Source: Adineta vaga
Lineage: Eukaryota > Rotifera
Assembly: GCA_021613535.1 (NCBI GenBank)
Contig: CP075496.1
Coordinates: 4,712,001 to 4,776,000, forward strand
Reading direction: 5' to 3'
DNA: 64,000 bases
Part shown: positions 46,291 to 64,000 of the stretch, piece after piece
How positions within the stretch are numbered: the first letter of the stretch is position 1
Layout: every line of letters begins with the position of its first letter
Position numbers and translations under genes: made by a program
Notes under the pieces: generated by a model
The model's database searches: none
What the model saw: the letters and a program-made list of their open reading frames with translations, nothing else
Told to the model about the DNA's origin: nothing

Positions 46291-47670
46291 ATGAATCACG
46301 CTCATAATCACGTCGCTCCAAGTACAACTCCAATGAGCGATCATGATCATCATATGATGGAACATATGTCTCAAACAAATGCAATGCAGACTGGACATGG
46401 ACTTCATATGAAAGATATGATGATGATGGCAGTGAGTATTTACTTCTTTTTGAAGAAAACATTTTTACTGTCTAATGATGACATATGAGAAAGGGTTTTT
46501 TTTCTTAGTTTCAAAATGATTTTTGCTTTGTTTTTCATTACAATGCAAAAATAGAATAGTTTTAATGGAGAACTTGATTGGACCAGTACAAAAGATGAAT
46601 TATATTGTGAAATCATTAGAGAGTAAATGGAATGGCTTGTGATATTGTAGTTTTGTTGAGTATAGTTTCTAATAGCAGAATTAAATTGTTTTTTTTTACA
46701 ATTGAGAGTCATTTGATATAATGTCAATGGAAAGTATCACAATTCTGACATCATACTATTTTTTTTTGAATTAATAAGTCATACATTGATAGTTTAAATA
46801 TCAAGTAAAAAACAAGAGCAAAAACCTTGCATCTAACCAAAATATCGTTCATATCATTAATTTATCAAAGAAAATATGACACATTTGTACATATTCTGGA
46901 GCATAATCTCTATAAATCTTGTTAAATAATCTTGACTTTGTCTGTTGTTTTCTCAAAGATGACTTTTCATGGCGGTTATACTGAACAAATTCTATTCGAT
47001 CAATGGAATACGAAAACAATCGGTGGTAAATGTTTTCCAATAAATTCTCTTCAAAATAATTCCTTATTTTTCATCAAGCTTTTGTTGGTTCTTGGTTTGC
47101 CGTATTTTTAATTGCTATTCTTTATGAAGCATTAAAATCTGTACGAGATAGTTTAACAAGACGTGATTCCTGTGCAACATGTTCCCCTACGCAAACTCCT
47201 CAACGAACTGTGTAAGTTTATTTGCTATTCTTTTCATAGAAAACTCAATTAATTCGCTTTATTTAAATATTCATATGATTTATTTGCTTAATAAAAATGA
47301 TTTTTTCTTCTTCTCTTAACTGCTTTCATAGTAATCGCTCAGAGGATGAACATCCAGATTTTTCTCATCATCATCATACAATACGGTGAGAATTGATTCA
47401 TTAGTTATATAAAATTTATTCGAATAATAACTTATTTAATACCATCGTTGTTATTATTATTTATATAGGGCTCGTTTATTAAGTATTCCACATATTGTTC
47501 AAACATTATTACATATTCTTCAAATGACTATTAGTTATGGACTGATGCTTATCGCTATGACATATAATACTTATTTGTTTTTCGCAGTGATACTAGGTGC
47601 AGGTATGGGACACTTTCTATTCGGTTGGCGCCGTTCATCTGCTATCGATTATAATGATCACTGCCATTAA
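46291..47670 (+). CDS. SLC31A1: High-affinity copper transporter, CTR1 family
   Basis: Five exons (46291-46431, 46959-47025, 47079-47211, 47332-47385, 47469-47670), 198 residues. The extracellular N terminus is rich in His and Met (MNHAHNHV, HDHHMMEHM, MKDMMMM), which captures Cu(I). TM1 is SWFAVFLIAILYEAL, followed by a Cys/Ser cytosolic loop with a HHHH cluster. TM2 carries the MxxxM motif (LMLIAM), TM3 has Gly-rich packing (GAGMGHFLFGW), and the protein ends in HCH, a copper-handling motif like the HCH of human CTR1. The first intron is 527 nt, unusually long here. AATAAA near 47885. Confidence 0.92.
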
Positions 47671-48495
47671 CATATCTAAAGACTGCAAAATGAGAATTTT
47701 CTTCTTTTTTTTTGTAATTCCTTCATATTACTATTGTTATTTACTTTAATCAAAATGTCTTTTCATCATTCTAATTGTTACGATTCATACTCTATTTTGC
47801 TAGTTTCAGTGACAATGAATTATTCCAAATTGTATTCAACAGTTGACTTTGTTTCATAGATGTATATTCTTTTGTATGGAATCAAATAAAAAAACAACGT
47901 AATTTTGACATGAAAATATCCTTTTATTACGTGACAATAATAGTCAAAGTCTGCTTCATTTTGATCGAGGATAGAAGTTGCAATTACGATTCTTCCTAAT
48001 GTTTTCCGTACTGGAATTAATTATTTTGATATGAAGTGCGTCATATAGTCGTGCAAGAGTTTTTCTCAGGTCATGAAATCATTTTAAGGATCCTATTACT
48101 TTTGCCGATACGGTTGTTCATATTCTGTCTAGTCTCATATACCTTAATATGGAAAAGAAAAGCTTTTTATAAATGACAGAAAATGCAAAGTATTGGAGAA
48201 AAAAAATTTCGTCTTTTTTCTAATTACAACTATAGATATCAATTTTCTTCGAGAACATTACAGATCAACATACAATAATTGTGTACAATTATCTTTCTAA
48301 CGAAGAGTTATATATGCATATAATTGTTCATTATAAATCATGTTTTTATATAGATTTTATTTTTTTGTTTTTGAAAAAAAATAGAACTAAGAAAAAAGAA
48401 AGAAATGAAATGTATATGATCAAGTTGATTATTTCTTTTGAACCTAAAGAAAAGAAACGAGATATCAATTGGAAAATTCTTCGTTCAAATCGAAA
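47671..48495. other. Convergent intergenic region (CTR1 / CFAP20)
   Basis: Holds 3' flanks, AATAAA near 47885. Very AT-rich; no gene seen. Confidence 0.45.
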
Positions 48496-49263
48496 TCATA
48501 CCGGTAGATATAATTTGAATTCCGGCGGTAATTCATCTTCGGAATAGAGTCGATCCGAGAAGTAAACACGTCGAATACGACAGTTAGCATGAATCTAAAA
48601 TAGAATATTATTGCGATCTTTTTCAATAAATCATTCATTTGTAAGAATAGATATACTTGAACTCGAAGTGTTTCAATATAATTTGTACCATAAGCACGTC
48701 GAGTAAAATCAGATAAATTGAATTGAATTTGATTCCATCCATCATCCAAACGCATTGGCATTGTACAGATAAATGGTTTTACACGCGTAGTTGATTGATA
48801 ATTACTCGCTCGAAATCGACGACGAACATTTCGATCATCAAGAACCTAGAATTTAGAAGATAAAGTTGACAAAGGATAGAATGAGGATGATTTGTCTAAC
48901 TTGAACTTCAAATGTAAAATATTTCTTTAAATTTTTAATGATCATAACAAGAAATGGTAATTTAATGCCAAGAGTTTTTTTTGGATCAGCTGGACATGTG
49001 ACGTATGTTGTGCTCACATTTGTCCCAACTATTTCCAAAACAAGCGATTGAATTTCATTATCTGTAATTCTTTTGATATGTCCATTACGTACCTAGAGAA
49101 AAAAATATCGATATAAACAAATGTCAATGTCCTTCTTTTTTCTTGTATATATCTCTTTATCAAATAGCAAATAACATACCTTCTTGTCCCAAATTTGTAA
49201 GGGCTTACTACCGATACTATATAATATGGAAAGAAAACCACTTTGAAATGTATTTTTGAACAT
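48496..49263 (-). CDS. CFAP20: Cilia- and flagella-associated protein 20 (Bug22)
   Basis: Multi-exon, start 49263. The product is almost identical to human CFAP20: [61 protein letters not shown] and [10 protein letters not shown] are all present. CFAP20 is an inner-junction component of ciliary doublet microtubules and controls beating; it also has nuclear roles. In the reading given the last exon ends LYLPV and stops at 48496; a donor-like GTATGA overlaps this stop, so a further short exon matching the human QNKAKQ tail cannot be excluded. An acceptor TTCTTTTTAAG lies 2 bp before the ATG. Confidence 0.95.
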
Positions 49264-50017
49264 ATCTTAAAAAGAATAAATGAATAGTGAGTAGAAAAAG
49301 AATTCGTTTGTAGCAAGTTAGATCGTCATAGATACTTCAGTCACTCTGGAAACACAATGTTGATCGACGACAACGAAGACTATTTATTTCTTTCTTTTTT
49401 TTCCTTTTTAAATATGGCTAAAGTATCACCTAGTAACTGACTCTGATTAAAATAAGGAAATTTTAATTTGATATTCATACAGCAATCATTACATTCTTCT
49501 AGATAAGTTCACATAAAAAATCGTTCATTTTCAATGTTATTTTCTTCTGAACGATAGAGGGCGTAAAAAGACGTTCACAGTGTCAAGTTTGATCGAGAAA
49601 TGATATGCGATTATTTTCAAGAGTCTTTTCTATTTATCTCACAGAATCTGAAGAAGAGAAAATCAAATTTATTTCCTTTATTAGAGATCATCTTTCTATC
49701 GATGTTGAGTAACGGAAATGATAAATTTATGGAAATCTTTACGTGTTTTTAATCATCCGTCGAGTATACTCATGGTAATTCGATTTAAATTGAAGGTTTT
49801 CTTTTCAAGAATACAAGTACTCTTTATTCATTTCCTGTCGATTTTCAGAAATAATTACGTTAATCAGTTAGGATGAATCGGTTGCTGACTGTAAACAAAT
49901 GAAGTATGTTTATCAAAATTTATTAAATATGAAAAAGAAAAGAAAAGAAAGAAGGAAAGATATGATTGTTGGAATGTTCATTGAAAAAATACTCATCGTT
50001 TATATCACAGAATCATT
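49264..50017. other. Spacer between PLBD gene and CFAP20
   Basis: 754 bp between two minus-strand genes. AT-rich, nothing recognised. Confidence 0.4.
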
Positions 50018-52272
50018 TTATGATAACATCCATGATGGAGAAAACGATGTAAAATTCCACTTATCCGGATGGCCAATATGTGAAAATTGGGTATTGAAAT
50101 CTGATTCACTCCAAATGAATGGTGGTTGTTGATCGGATGTAGGACCAGCAATAGCAACAAGAGTGAAGTTTTGCATCATGTTATAACTAGTAATCTTAAA
50201 TTATAAAAATAAAATTGTTAACTTTTCACATTTAGTTATAACGTTACAAAGAATTCTATTCCTTACTCAAACTTTTTTCTCATGAAATAGTATTTCACAG
50301 AAAATGCTTTGGTTGTACTTACTTTAGCATCTGTTGCTCCATGAGGACGATGTCCTAAGGGTTCATCTGGATATTTTCCATCCTTTGGATTTAAATCACA
50401 TCGTGCAGCAATTGTTAATTCTGATGAATAGGGTGGAGTACAATTACAAGCAGAGAAAGGATCATTTTTGAAATCATTATATCTGCAAGTATAAGAATAT
50501 ATTTTCCGAGCAAAAAAGAAGATTTCATTGAAACTAACCTCATCATTTTAATCATGGTTGGAAGATCAACGACTTTCAATTGATCACGACGAAAGATTTT
50601 TGCACGTGAAGAATCTTTCCATGAATACAATTCTGGTCCTTTTTGTTGTACCATCGCTTCTTCACCGGATAAATTTCGAAAATCTGGAAAATAAACATTG
50701 TTATACGATGCCCAATAACCATCTTTAGTTAATGTCTCGGTCATATCTGTATATTCAAAATTAGTCACCAATTGTTCAGCGACCATTAAGAATCTAATTA
50801 GAAAAAAAAGAGACACAATTGAACAAATAGTTGTTTATTGCGAAAGACAAATTTTACCCAGGTTTAGGACTTTGTCCCGGTGTAAATTGTTTATAATCTG
50901 TAATCATCCATTGATTATTGTATGTTCCATCATTGAAAATAAAAAATTTATCAATCCATTCTTGACCAGTACTAGCTAATCGATTTGCCGTTACTACACG
51001 AATCCATTCAGGTATTGATATAGGAATAATATTATGTTTTAAATTTTCATTATAATTAACAATTGTTGTCTCAATAACGGTTAATTTAGCTGGACGTGTC
51101 ATATAAAAGTCATCTAGAATGAAAGGGAGAAACAGAATTGTGTGTTGTTAAATCAATGATGGATATAACTAACCAACGGAATGAAGTGTGCCAGGATAAG
51201 ATGAAAAGATGATTTCAGCACCAGGGATTGTTTCACCTGAAAATAATGAGACATATAACTTCGAATTGAAATTTAGGAAATCTTACTTCCGACTGCTGTT
51301 GAACGTTTTAATGGCATATTATAACGTTTGATCACTTTTAACATTGATTTATAATGACTCCAATCAGCATGTGAAACGAAAACATCCAAATTACCAGGTA
51401 AAATCTGCGAAAAAACAATAAACTTTAAAAAGACAAGACAGAAATATTTTACTTTGATCAATGCTGAACAACTATCATGTCGTTCAACATTGGGAATACC
51501 GAAACGCTCAGCTAAATCACCGACTGATTCGACTATTTGAAACAAACTAAATAAACAAAAATAATTGAAAACTGAAAAACAATAAAAATCGATTTTCATT
51601 ACAAAAATCCAAGTGGATCGTCGAGTCTACGTCTTGGTTCACGTGGTGTATTGTGATGTCCATCGATAAGACCGTTCAATTGAATAAGAAGTAAATCAAC
51701 CTCGATGAATGAAAAACGAATATTAAAAATAGAAAACATTCTATTGTGCTCTATACTTGATGCCAATATTCATCATCAGGATAATTTTCAATTTGTGTAT
51801 ACATCCAATCAAGTTGAATTTCAAGATATTGTTTTAAATAGTTACAAAAATGTGTTTGATTAGCACAAATACTATTGATATTATTTTGCCATTGCATCCA
51901 AGTCAAATCTATCAAAAAGAAAACATAATTCGTGATTTTCGATGGAAACAAAAACAAATTTAAACCTCGTGTCAATTGTCCTTCGAGTAATCCAGCCGAA
52001 TAGGCTTGATCAAAATTTGTCTGATTTTCGAGCGTTTTTATTTCTAATACGGACCAGCCAGTTATATTATAAGTTTGATCCCAAAAACCGCTTGCTAAAA
52101 CATTATCAACATTAAAATTCGGTTCTTTATAATCACTTGCTAATGCAGTAACAATTTCATATTTGCCATTTTTTTTCGAAATATGACCTCGATATCGTTG
52201 AAGAGATGGATCATCATCATTCGCTATTATTAACGCGAAAAGTGCAACAAAGACGAAACCTTTTGCAAGCAT
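50018..52272 (-). CDS. Phospholipase B-like protein (PLBD1/2, lysosomal)
   Basis: Multi-exon, start 52272, stop 50018, roughly 560 residues. Signal peptide at residues 1-17 (AKGFVFVALFALIIA). The N-terminal nucleophile region HDSCSALIK, with the Cys that becomes the new N terminus after self-cleavage in the family, is followed by LPGNLDVFVSHADWSHY. Also present: GLIDGHH, IFSSYPGTLHSVDDFY, TANRLASTGQEWI, DYWA-like GYWASYNNVYFPD, and a C-terminal CDLNP and HGATDAKI. Family members are lysosomal Ntn-hydrolase-fold glycoproteins acting on phospholipid or amide substrates; PLBD1 versus PLBD2 is not resolved. Several Asn-X-Ser/Thr sites are present. An acceptor TTTTTCTAG lies 6 bp before the ATG. 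Confidence 0.9.
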
Positions 52273-53262
52273 TGTTATCTAGAAAAATGTATAAAAGAAT
52301 AGCATATATCATTCTAATGTTAACAGCGTTTATATACTGATATGTATTCGATAAATAGATAAGAATAGAAAGAACTATTTAGAGAATAGATTGGATATAT
52401 GCAAGAACAAATGAAAACTTCTTCAATATTCCACCACCAGATTTAACGTTTTTCAAATACATAGAAAAAAGTTTATTTTACAGCAGAGATATTGTTTTAC
52501 AAGTTAAGCAGTCCTTTTGAACCAGATGTCATCAAAATATCAATTAAGTTCTTCTCTTTAAATCTCATTTAATATATCTAAATAACATGTCAAAATGTCA
52601 AAAACTTGACGTCGGAAGTCGCTTTTCGTGATCCTTCACATTTAATTAGAAGCAAAAAAAAAGAAAACGTCTTGAAAATCATTTTTATTTTTATTTGTTG
52701 ACAAAAAAACGTCTTTATCATCACCGATCCAACGAAAAAATAAAAGAGGACAAATAATAAGCCAAAACAAAAGAAAAACGGAGTGAGAGAGAAAAGAAGG
52801 GTATGAGCAACAACAACAACAAACATGTATTGATCAATTAACGGAAAACAAACAAATCAAAATGAGATAGTTTTTTTGCCTATATGTGTAATCATATATA
52901 TATATATATATATTTATATTGTCAATGAGAAAGAAAAACTTTTCCAAATGAATAAATACATCCTTGCCCTTAAGAAAAGAAAAAAGAGAAAAAGTTCACA
53001 AAAAAAGAAAACAATCGAATCTTTAGTGTCAAACATAGGCACACAAGATGTTGAGGTAGAGGACTGAGACAACATTCAAAAGGAATGAAATATTCCAAAG
53101 AAGAAAGGGTATCGAAGATATGAAATGATAACTCGTGAACAGAATTTTAAAACGAAAGATTCAATCATCACATACTCGAAAAAGAAACTATAAGAAATAA
53201 ATCAATGAGCATTAACAACAGCAAATAAAGAATTCTTTTTCTTTTTTTTTTCTCTTGTCTTT
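52273..53262. other. Spacer between CaMKII and PLBD gene
   Basis: About 1 kb, AT-rich with A-runs and a TA run near 52895-52915. It should include the CaMKII 3' UTR. No gene recognised. Confidence 0.45.
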
Positions 53263-58896
<5,634 letters not shown>

Positions 58897-60243
58897 ACAG
58901 ATAATACGGGAAAAACAGATTTTGTTCGATTATATAAAACTGAATAAATAAATGGAGGTGGACGTTGGGTCATCATCATTGTTAAGTTAAAGAAAACTAT
59001 TAGAACAACATGCGTATGTTAGTTATATATGTTGCATAAACGCAACAAAACGACCAAGATTCTCGTCGTTGTTTGTCGCAATAGTAGAAGCGGCAGTAGT
59101 AGCAGCAGCTATAGAAGAAGCTTATTTCTGGTCGACGACACACGCAGAAGCAGAGCCCGATGTCGATTCAGGTGGAGAGAGAGAGAGAGAGAAGGCAGAC
59201 AGACCGAGCGAAGAAAAGACGAAGAAGAAGAAGAGGAAGATGGAGAGAAAGCCCGGGCCGAGGACGCCGACGACGATGTCGATGGAGAAGAAGAAGAAGA
59301 AACAGCAGTTGTAGAAAAGTAGTAATAGAAAAAGAACGGAGTGAGCAACTAAATGCAAGATGATTCCTAACCAGTCAGAGATAGGAAGGAAAAGAAAGAG
59401 TGGAATGGCCGCTAGGGATACACACGAATGCACAGTCACGAGTTGAAATAATCATTTTAGAACATAAGATGATGAATTATTCGAAAAACGAAAATCAAAT
59501 CTTCATCAAAACTGTTTCTTTAAACTATACTATTCAGTTTGTTGTTGATAGATTGTATTTCAAGTTAAGAAAAACAAATTTATTCCGATTGGTTCATTTT
59601 CAAAAACCAATGGAAAACTTTGTCATCAATAGAAGAGAAATATTTTTCTTCACCATATCTTTCGTCTTTTTTTTCTATTAAATATATAAACCGATAGAAT
59701 TCATTTGTAATGCTCATCTTGGTTTAGAAAAAAAAAACGTTTCAGCTAAATCTGATTTAAATAATACAATGCATCGTTGCGAAAAAGAACTTATTACAGA
59801 TTATTAAACTGATAAAAAGAACTAGAAGAGTTACTGTAAGTCTGTCTGACTGTATGTCTTCTATTCAAAGTCCTTTGAGAATTTCTCATTATTATTGTAG
59901 AAAGAAAATTCGGATCTGCTCATCTAAAACTGATGATTTCAATAGGGAAATATTCCGTATATACGATAATATAATTTTCGATTGGATGTATTCCAAATAC
60001 TATTTGTCAAGATCGTATTGCTCTAGTTGATTATAATTCACAGTAAAAAGGAATAGAAAGTAATTTGTTTTGTCATTTATTGATTTCTTTATGCAAAAAT
60101 AAATATTCCGTTTTAGTATCAATAAAAAAACACAGACGACAAACATAGACAGATTCGTTGTATCTTTCTGTTAAAGTTCGAATGATGACATATGAATCAT
60201 TATTTTATAAAAAAATGGAAAAAAAAAGAACGTTTTATTATGA
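58897..60243. promoter_or_regulatory. 5' flank of CaMKII gene, GA-rich
   Basis: Contains a strongly purine-rich block at about 59160-59340 (GA and GAAGAA runs) that opens frames in all phases, then AT-rich DNA. Probably CaMKII 5' UTR and promoter. No gene recognised to 60.2 kb. Confidence 0.45.
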
Positions 60244-60686
60244 TTAATAGCGTATAACAGGTTGACGCGTAATAAAACCATGAGAATCACTTGGATACAT
60301 AGGTTGCGCGGCAGGAACATACACAACTCGTTCACTAAAACGAATTCAAAGATTTGTTTTGGTCATAAAGCATTTAGTCTTACCGAGCCGGACGACAACA
60401 TGGTAAACAACAGCAAAGTAAATCAAGTGGAATGCAACATAGACAAATGTCTATGGAATCCGAACATGGACAAATATCAGGCTAAAATATTGCAGAAAAT
60501 TCAAATATTCTCTTTAGGAAATCTTTCTGATTAAGAAGAATCCCAATAGATTTGCTGATTAGTAAATGTATTTTTGGAATTTAAAACAAAGGAAACCATG
60601 TGAATTTAATCATAGTTAATGCTAATTTGAGGATTCGGAAGATGTCGAAGAATGTGAAAGAATTGTTATCTACTTTTTCTACTCAT
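60244..60686 (-). CDS. Small Cys-rich protein, candidate spliced gene
   Basis: Two well-bounded exons on the minus strand. 60384-60481 (after TATTTTAG, before GTAAGA) encodes a Cys-dense stretch: ICPCSD, ICLCCIP, LLCCCLPCCRPAR. 60244-60334 (after CGTTTTAG) encodes ERVVYVPAAQPMYPSDSHG and a C terminus ending RQPVIRY then a stop. A possible first exon is 60675-60686 (MSRK), with a weak GTAGAT donor; the start is therefore uncertain. AATAAA follows 4 bp after the stop (60234-60239). The product would be about 66 residues, with Cys clusters suited to palmitoylation or metal binding. I know no family for it. Confidence 0.45.
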
Positions 60687-60699
60687 TACAAATAGAATT

Positions 60700-61619
60700 T
60701 CCCTTTCGTCGCCTTTCCTATTGAAATAAACACTCATAAAAAGATCTATTTTATTCCAATAAAAAAATCGATTAAAAAAAAGGATATAATCGAAAGAAAA
60801 TTAGTCTGTAATTGTTTCACCTACTTACTATACACATGATAAATACTAGTTCGTAATTCTTGTTTATTCAAGTGCAAGAAAACTAAAGAAATAGTGAATA
60901 ATACAAACGCACTAGCATGTCAATTTTCTTTATCGGTTCGGTTGGATCATTTCTTTTTCTCTCTCTCGTTATTATTTTCGGTAATATTTCTTATGTGTTC
61001 TCTTTCATATATTCGTCTTAAATATTTTGATTCACATTTTAAGATAAGTTTCATTTATCTCATTCATAATAATAATAATAAACATGTATTTTTTTTCTTT
61101 TGATCAAACCATAACCAAAGAACAAAAAAGAAAAAAAAGAGAGAAAAAGAAGAATGACACTTTATATATTATTATTTATAGACATACATGAAAAATTGAA
61201 GAAAGAAAAGAAAACAGAATGAAGGAGATAAAGATATTTTCTTATTATTTCCCTGAATCTTTATTTTAAACGATATTAATTGATTAATTTAGAGGAGAGA
61301 AGGCAATAACAGCGAATGCATATGACACACTGTTCATAGAAAAAGAAAAATATTGAACACACACAGAACGAAATAAAAAATAAAGAAGTTTTAGTTATAC
61401 TTTCTTTTGGTTTTACATCATTGTCAAGACAAAGTCAATCATATTCAAGGACGGCTCTCGTTCAGCAAACAAATAAGACGAAAACTAAAGATAAATTCGT
61501 TTTTTTGACTAGTAGATCGAACATTCAAGAAGATACTAGTAGATTGAAACAATATTTATCAAGTAAACAAATTGAATCGTTCTAAATAGAACAAAAATAC
61601 ATGTTAATCTTTTGTAAAA
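60700..61619. other. Intergenic region, no gene recognised
   Basis: AT-rich with A-runs. Contains the 3' flank of the CRIB-protein gene on the minus strand. Confidence 0.45.
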
Positions 61620-64000
61620 TTAAAGAACTTCATTTCTCATACTTTTCGATCGATATGTATTGGAGGATGCTATTGGTGCTGGTAGTTTTAATGTTTGTGT
61701 CAATGTTGCTGTGGTTAATTTGCTACCTAAACTTGAGAGGTCTGGTGGTGGAGGTAAAGGTTGTCCAGTGATTGGATGTTGTTCACTTTTCGTTGTTGAC
61801 AATGAACGAGAATATAAACTTGACAACGAACGATTATCATCGAGATTTGATGATGATGATGAATGTGATGCTGGTGGTAAAGTATTATGATGATCAAATA
61901 CGGGTGATGTTGATGACAGATTACTTAATGTATTTGATGCTGATGATACAGGTGAATGAATTGATGAATTCATTTCATTCGTTGAAGGTTGTTGACGTAT
62001 TGATTTCAAGATGAAATTTGTTGGATTACCATTATTTCTTAAAAGTCTTTTGAAAAAAAAAACACATTTTCTTCAAGAATAAATGATGATGATGATATGT
62101 TTACTTTAATGGAGATAATTCTGCTTGTGATTTAAGATCTATACTAATATCATTATCAGTCGATGTTGATGAGTAATGTGAATGACGATCAGATTTTTGT
62201 TGATTAGATGATGATGATGTATTTGATTGTGTATGATTACTAGTTGAACTCGTTGATATACTCGTTGATGATGATGAAGATGATGATCCAAATGATGCTA
62301 TTGGTGCTTGATGATGGGTAGGTGATTGTTTAGTATGATGTTCAATCTCATTTGATTGTTCATTATTATTTGATGGTAAATCACCATTACTTGTTGAATG
62401 TGAATGTTGTTCATGATTTAATGATGAACTATCTGTACAACCATTTATTAGTAAATTATATGCATGTTTTGCTTCTTTACTTATATCACCTAAATAAATT
62501 GATAGAGAATGAACTTTGAAGGATGAAAAAGAAATGAACAAACCATTTTGTAAACGTTGTTCGAGTTCACGAGTAAATCGACAAGTTTGTTCATTAGATT
62601 TTTTCAATGGAGATTTAGGTGGAAAACGTGTATGCGTAGATGATCGACTGTTCGAATCTACGATGAAAGAAAAATAAGGCTATTATTATTTCCTTTCTCA
62701 TTCTTCTTTGTTTTTTTAATTACCTGTCATGTTTTCCAATGGAGATTGGTTTACATCGATTTTTGTTAAAGGTAATGATGGTAAGTTTAACTAAACAAAT
62801 AAATAATTGTAGATAAAATTCTCATATGTTCTATCGTCAGACTGATCCCCTTCTGATCTCATATGTGTGATCAACAGGCTCAAATGTATAATGGTTATTG
62901 ATACTAATATGTTTTATGATATATTTGTCGCATTACTGTAGACTTTCTATTAAGTTTAATATCTGATTCAAGAATAAATTGTTTTTTTTCTAAACGATGA
63001 TTCATGAATTGATTTGGCAAGAAATGTCTGTTTATGAATTCGTTAAAGTTATGTCATTTTTTGCATAATACTTGTCGAGAACAAGAGCAATACTCTGCTC
63101 GATCACCTTCTACTATAGAACAAACTTATGATGAAGATATATATATATATATATTGACCTTGTTTTATAACCAAATTAAACTTTGTTTCTCTTATAATAA
63201 CAAAAAAAACGAGAAAGTTTAATAAGAAAAAGAGAAATCAAATTTTCTCTTCATAATCTAATGCTGAAAAATGTGTTTCTCAAGAAATATGTCGAAGTAT
63301 CAATTTTACTTACATCAAATGTAGGAGATTTGGGTGATGTTGGTTCACTTCGTTCAGGTTTAGGAGGTGCTTTCATTGAAATACTATCTATTGTTAAATA
63401 TGAAGATGATTCAGGTTCTGAATAAATTTCTGTAAAAGCTTGTAAAACTTCATCAAGTAAAGATGATGGAGGAGTTTCTTCCTATAACAATAGAATTTTG
63501 TCATAGAGAGATATACTATTTAATGATCATTTACCGTTCGTTGTTCAACAGAAAGTATTTCTATTTCTTCTTGTTGCTGTTCACGAGCAAGAATAGGTTG
63601 TTTATAATTTGATTCAAATTCTTTTCAATGTAAGAAAAAAACGGAAATTCAATTATGTAGTCTATGCATATATATATATATTATAACAATTACCATTAAT
63701 AGTTGATGGACTTTTATCAATAGACATCTTAATTAAATCTGTTTTTTCAACACCAGCAAGACAAGCAACATCACCAAATGTTTCACCTAAAGAGAAACGT
63801 TGTTTTTTTAAATTGGTTGTTTTATTCTTTTTAATTGATTTCTTTTTTTTGTAATACCTGATACCCCAATATGAAATGCATGAATGAAATCTGCTTGAGG
63901 CAAACCAATCATATCTTTTGATAATTGTTTACCTTTTGTTTTTCCGACAGTTTTTTTCGAATCTACGAAGAAAGAATACAAACATGATAATTATAATTAT
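61620..64000 (-). CDS. CRIB-domain CDC42 effector, CDC42EP/Borg-like, 5' end outside window
   Basis: Partial: the start lies beyond 64000; the stop is at 61620. Several exons. Near the N-terminal end of what is visible, KDMIGLPQADFIHAFHIG fits the CRIB consensus I-S-x-P-x-F-x-H-x-x-H-V-G, and the next exon continues GETFGDVACL as in Borg proteins (…GDxFGDTSFL). The rest is acidic and then Ser/Thr/His/Asn-rich low complexity (about 62100-62450 and 61650-62030) with Pro motifs near the C terminus (QPLPPPPDLSSLG). CDC42EP proteins bind GTP-loaded CDC42 and organise septin and actin filaments. Assignment rests on the CRIB motif; other CRIB proteins are possible. Confidence 0.7.

Noticed and set aside
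59029-59439. Several open frames in the GA-rich block upstream of CaMKII
   Set aside because: All phases are open because of GAAGAA runs; products are charged low complexity.

Overview
The window is eukaryotic nuclear DNA from an invertebrate animal. It is AT-rich. Most genes are interrupted by very small introns (about 45-70 bp, GT-AG). The best guess for the source is a rotifer, probably a bdelloid. The grounds are the compact intron style, a large single-exon protein joining an arginine-type ADP-ribosyltransferase domain to kinesin-light-chain-like TPRs (an architecture expanded in bdelloids), and many splice-acceptor-like sequences just upstream of start codons, as expected with spliced-leader trans-splicing. 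This assignment is inference; no rRNA, tRNA or mitochondrial marker is present to test it.

Layout: 1.6-4.5 kb (+) hunchback-type zinc-finger protein; 4.7-5.3 kb (-) secreted ferritin-like protein; 6.0-8.9 kb (+) ART-TPR protein; 10.2-11.2 kb (+) divergent homeobox gene; 11.9-14.6 kb (-) two tandem SDR genes with matching internal exons; 15.8-19.1 kb (-) SUB1/PC4, an SLC25A32-type mitochondrial carrier and POLR3D; 21.1-23.0 kb (-) LIM-homeobox gene of the Lhx1/5 (Lim1) class; 23.0-29.6 kb a long stretch without recognisable genes; 29.6-30.6 kb (+) membrane protein with a D8C domain; 31.2-34.5 kb (-) ODAD1/CCDC63-type dynein docking protein and an HPRT-like enzyme; 36.0-36.6 kb (+) EF-hand protein; 37.0-40.8 kb (-) MSH5; 41.6-42.3 kb (+) phosphoserine phosphatase; 43.1-44.9 kb (-) two-pore potassium channel; 46.3-47.7 kb (+) CTR1-type copper transporter; 48.5-49.3 kb (-) CFAP20; 50.0-52.3 kb (-) phospholipase B-like protein; 53.3-58.9 kb (-) CaMKII; 60.2-60.7 kb (-) a small Cys-rich candidate gene; 61.6 kb to the window end (-) a CDC42EP/Borg-like CRIB protein, cut by the window edge.

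The genes are mostly conserved housekeeping, ciliary (ODAD1, CFAP20), neuronal (CaMKII, K2P) and developmental (hunchback, Lim1, homeobox) genes and do not form one pathway. The most unusual items are the ART-TPR protein, which looks like a sensor coupled to an NAD+-using effector; a recurring acceptor next to start codons together with a 60-bp carrier-SUB1 spacing that suggests an operon; micro-exons of 11, 23 and 24 nt in the K2P channel and CaMKII; a meiosis-type MSH5; and HPRT-like and ferritin-like proteins with altered active sites. No transposon, virus, CRISPR array, tRNA or rRNA was recognised. Exon borders were placed by eye from GT-AG sites, reading frame and family alignment.
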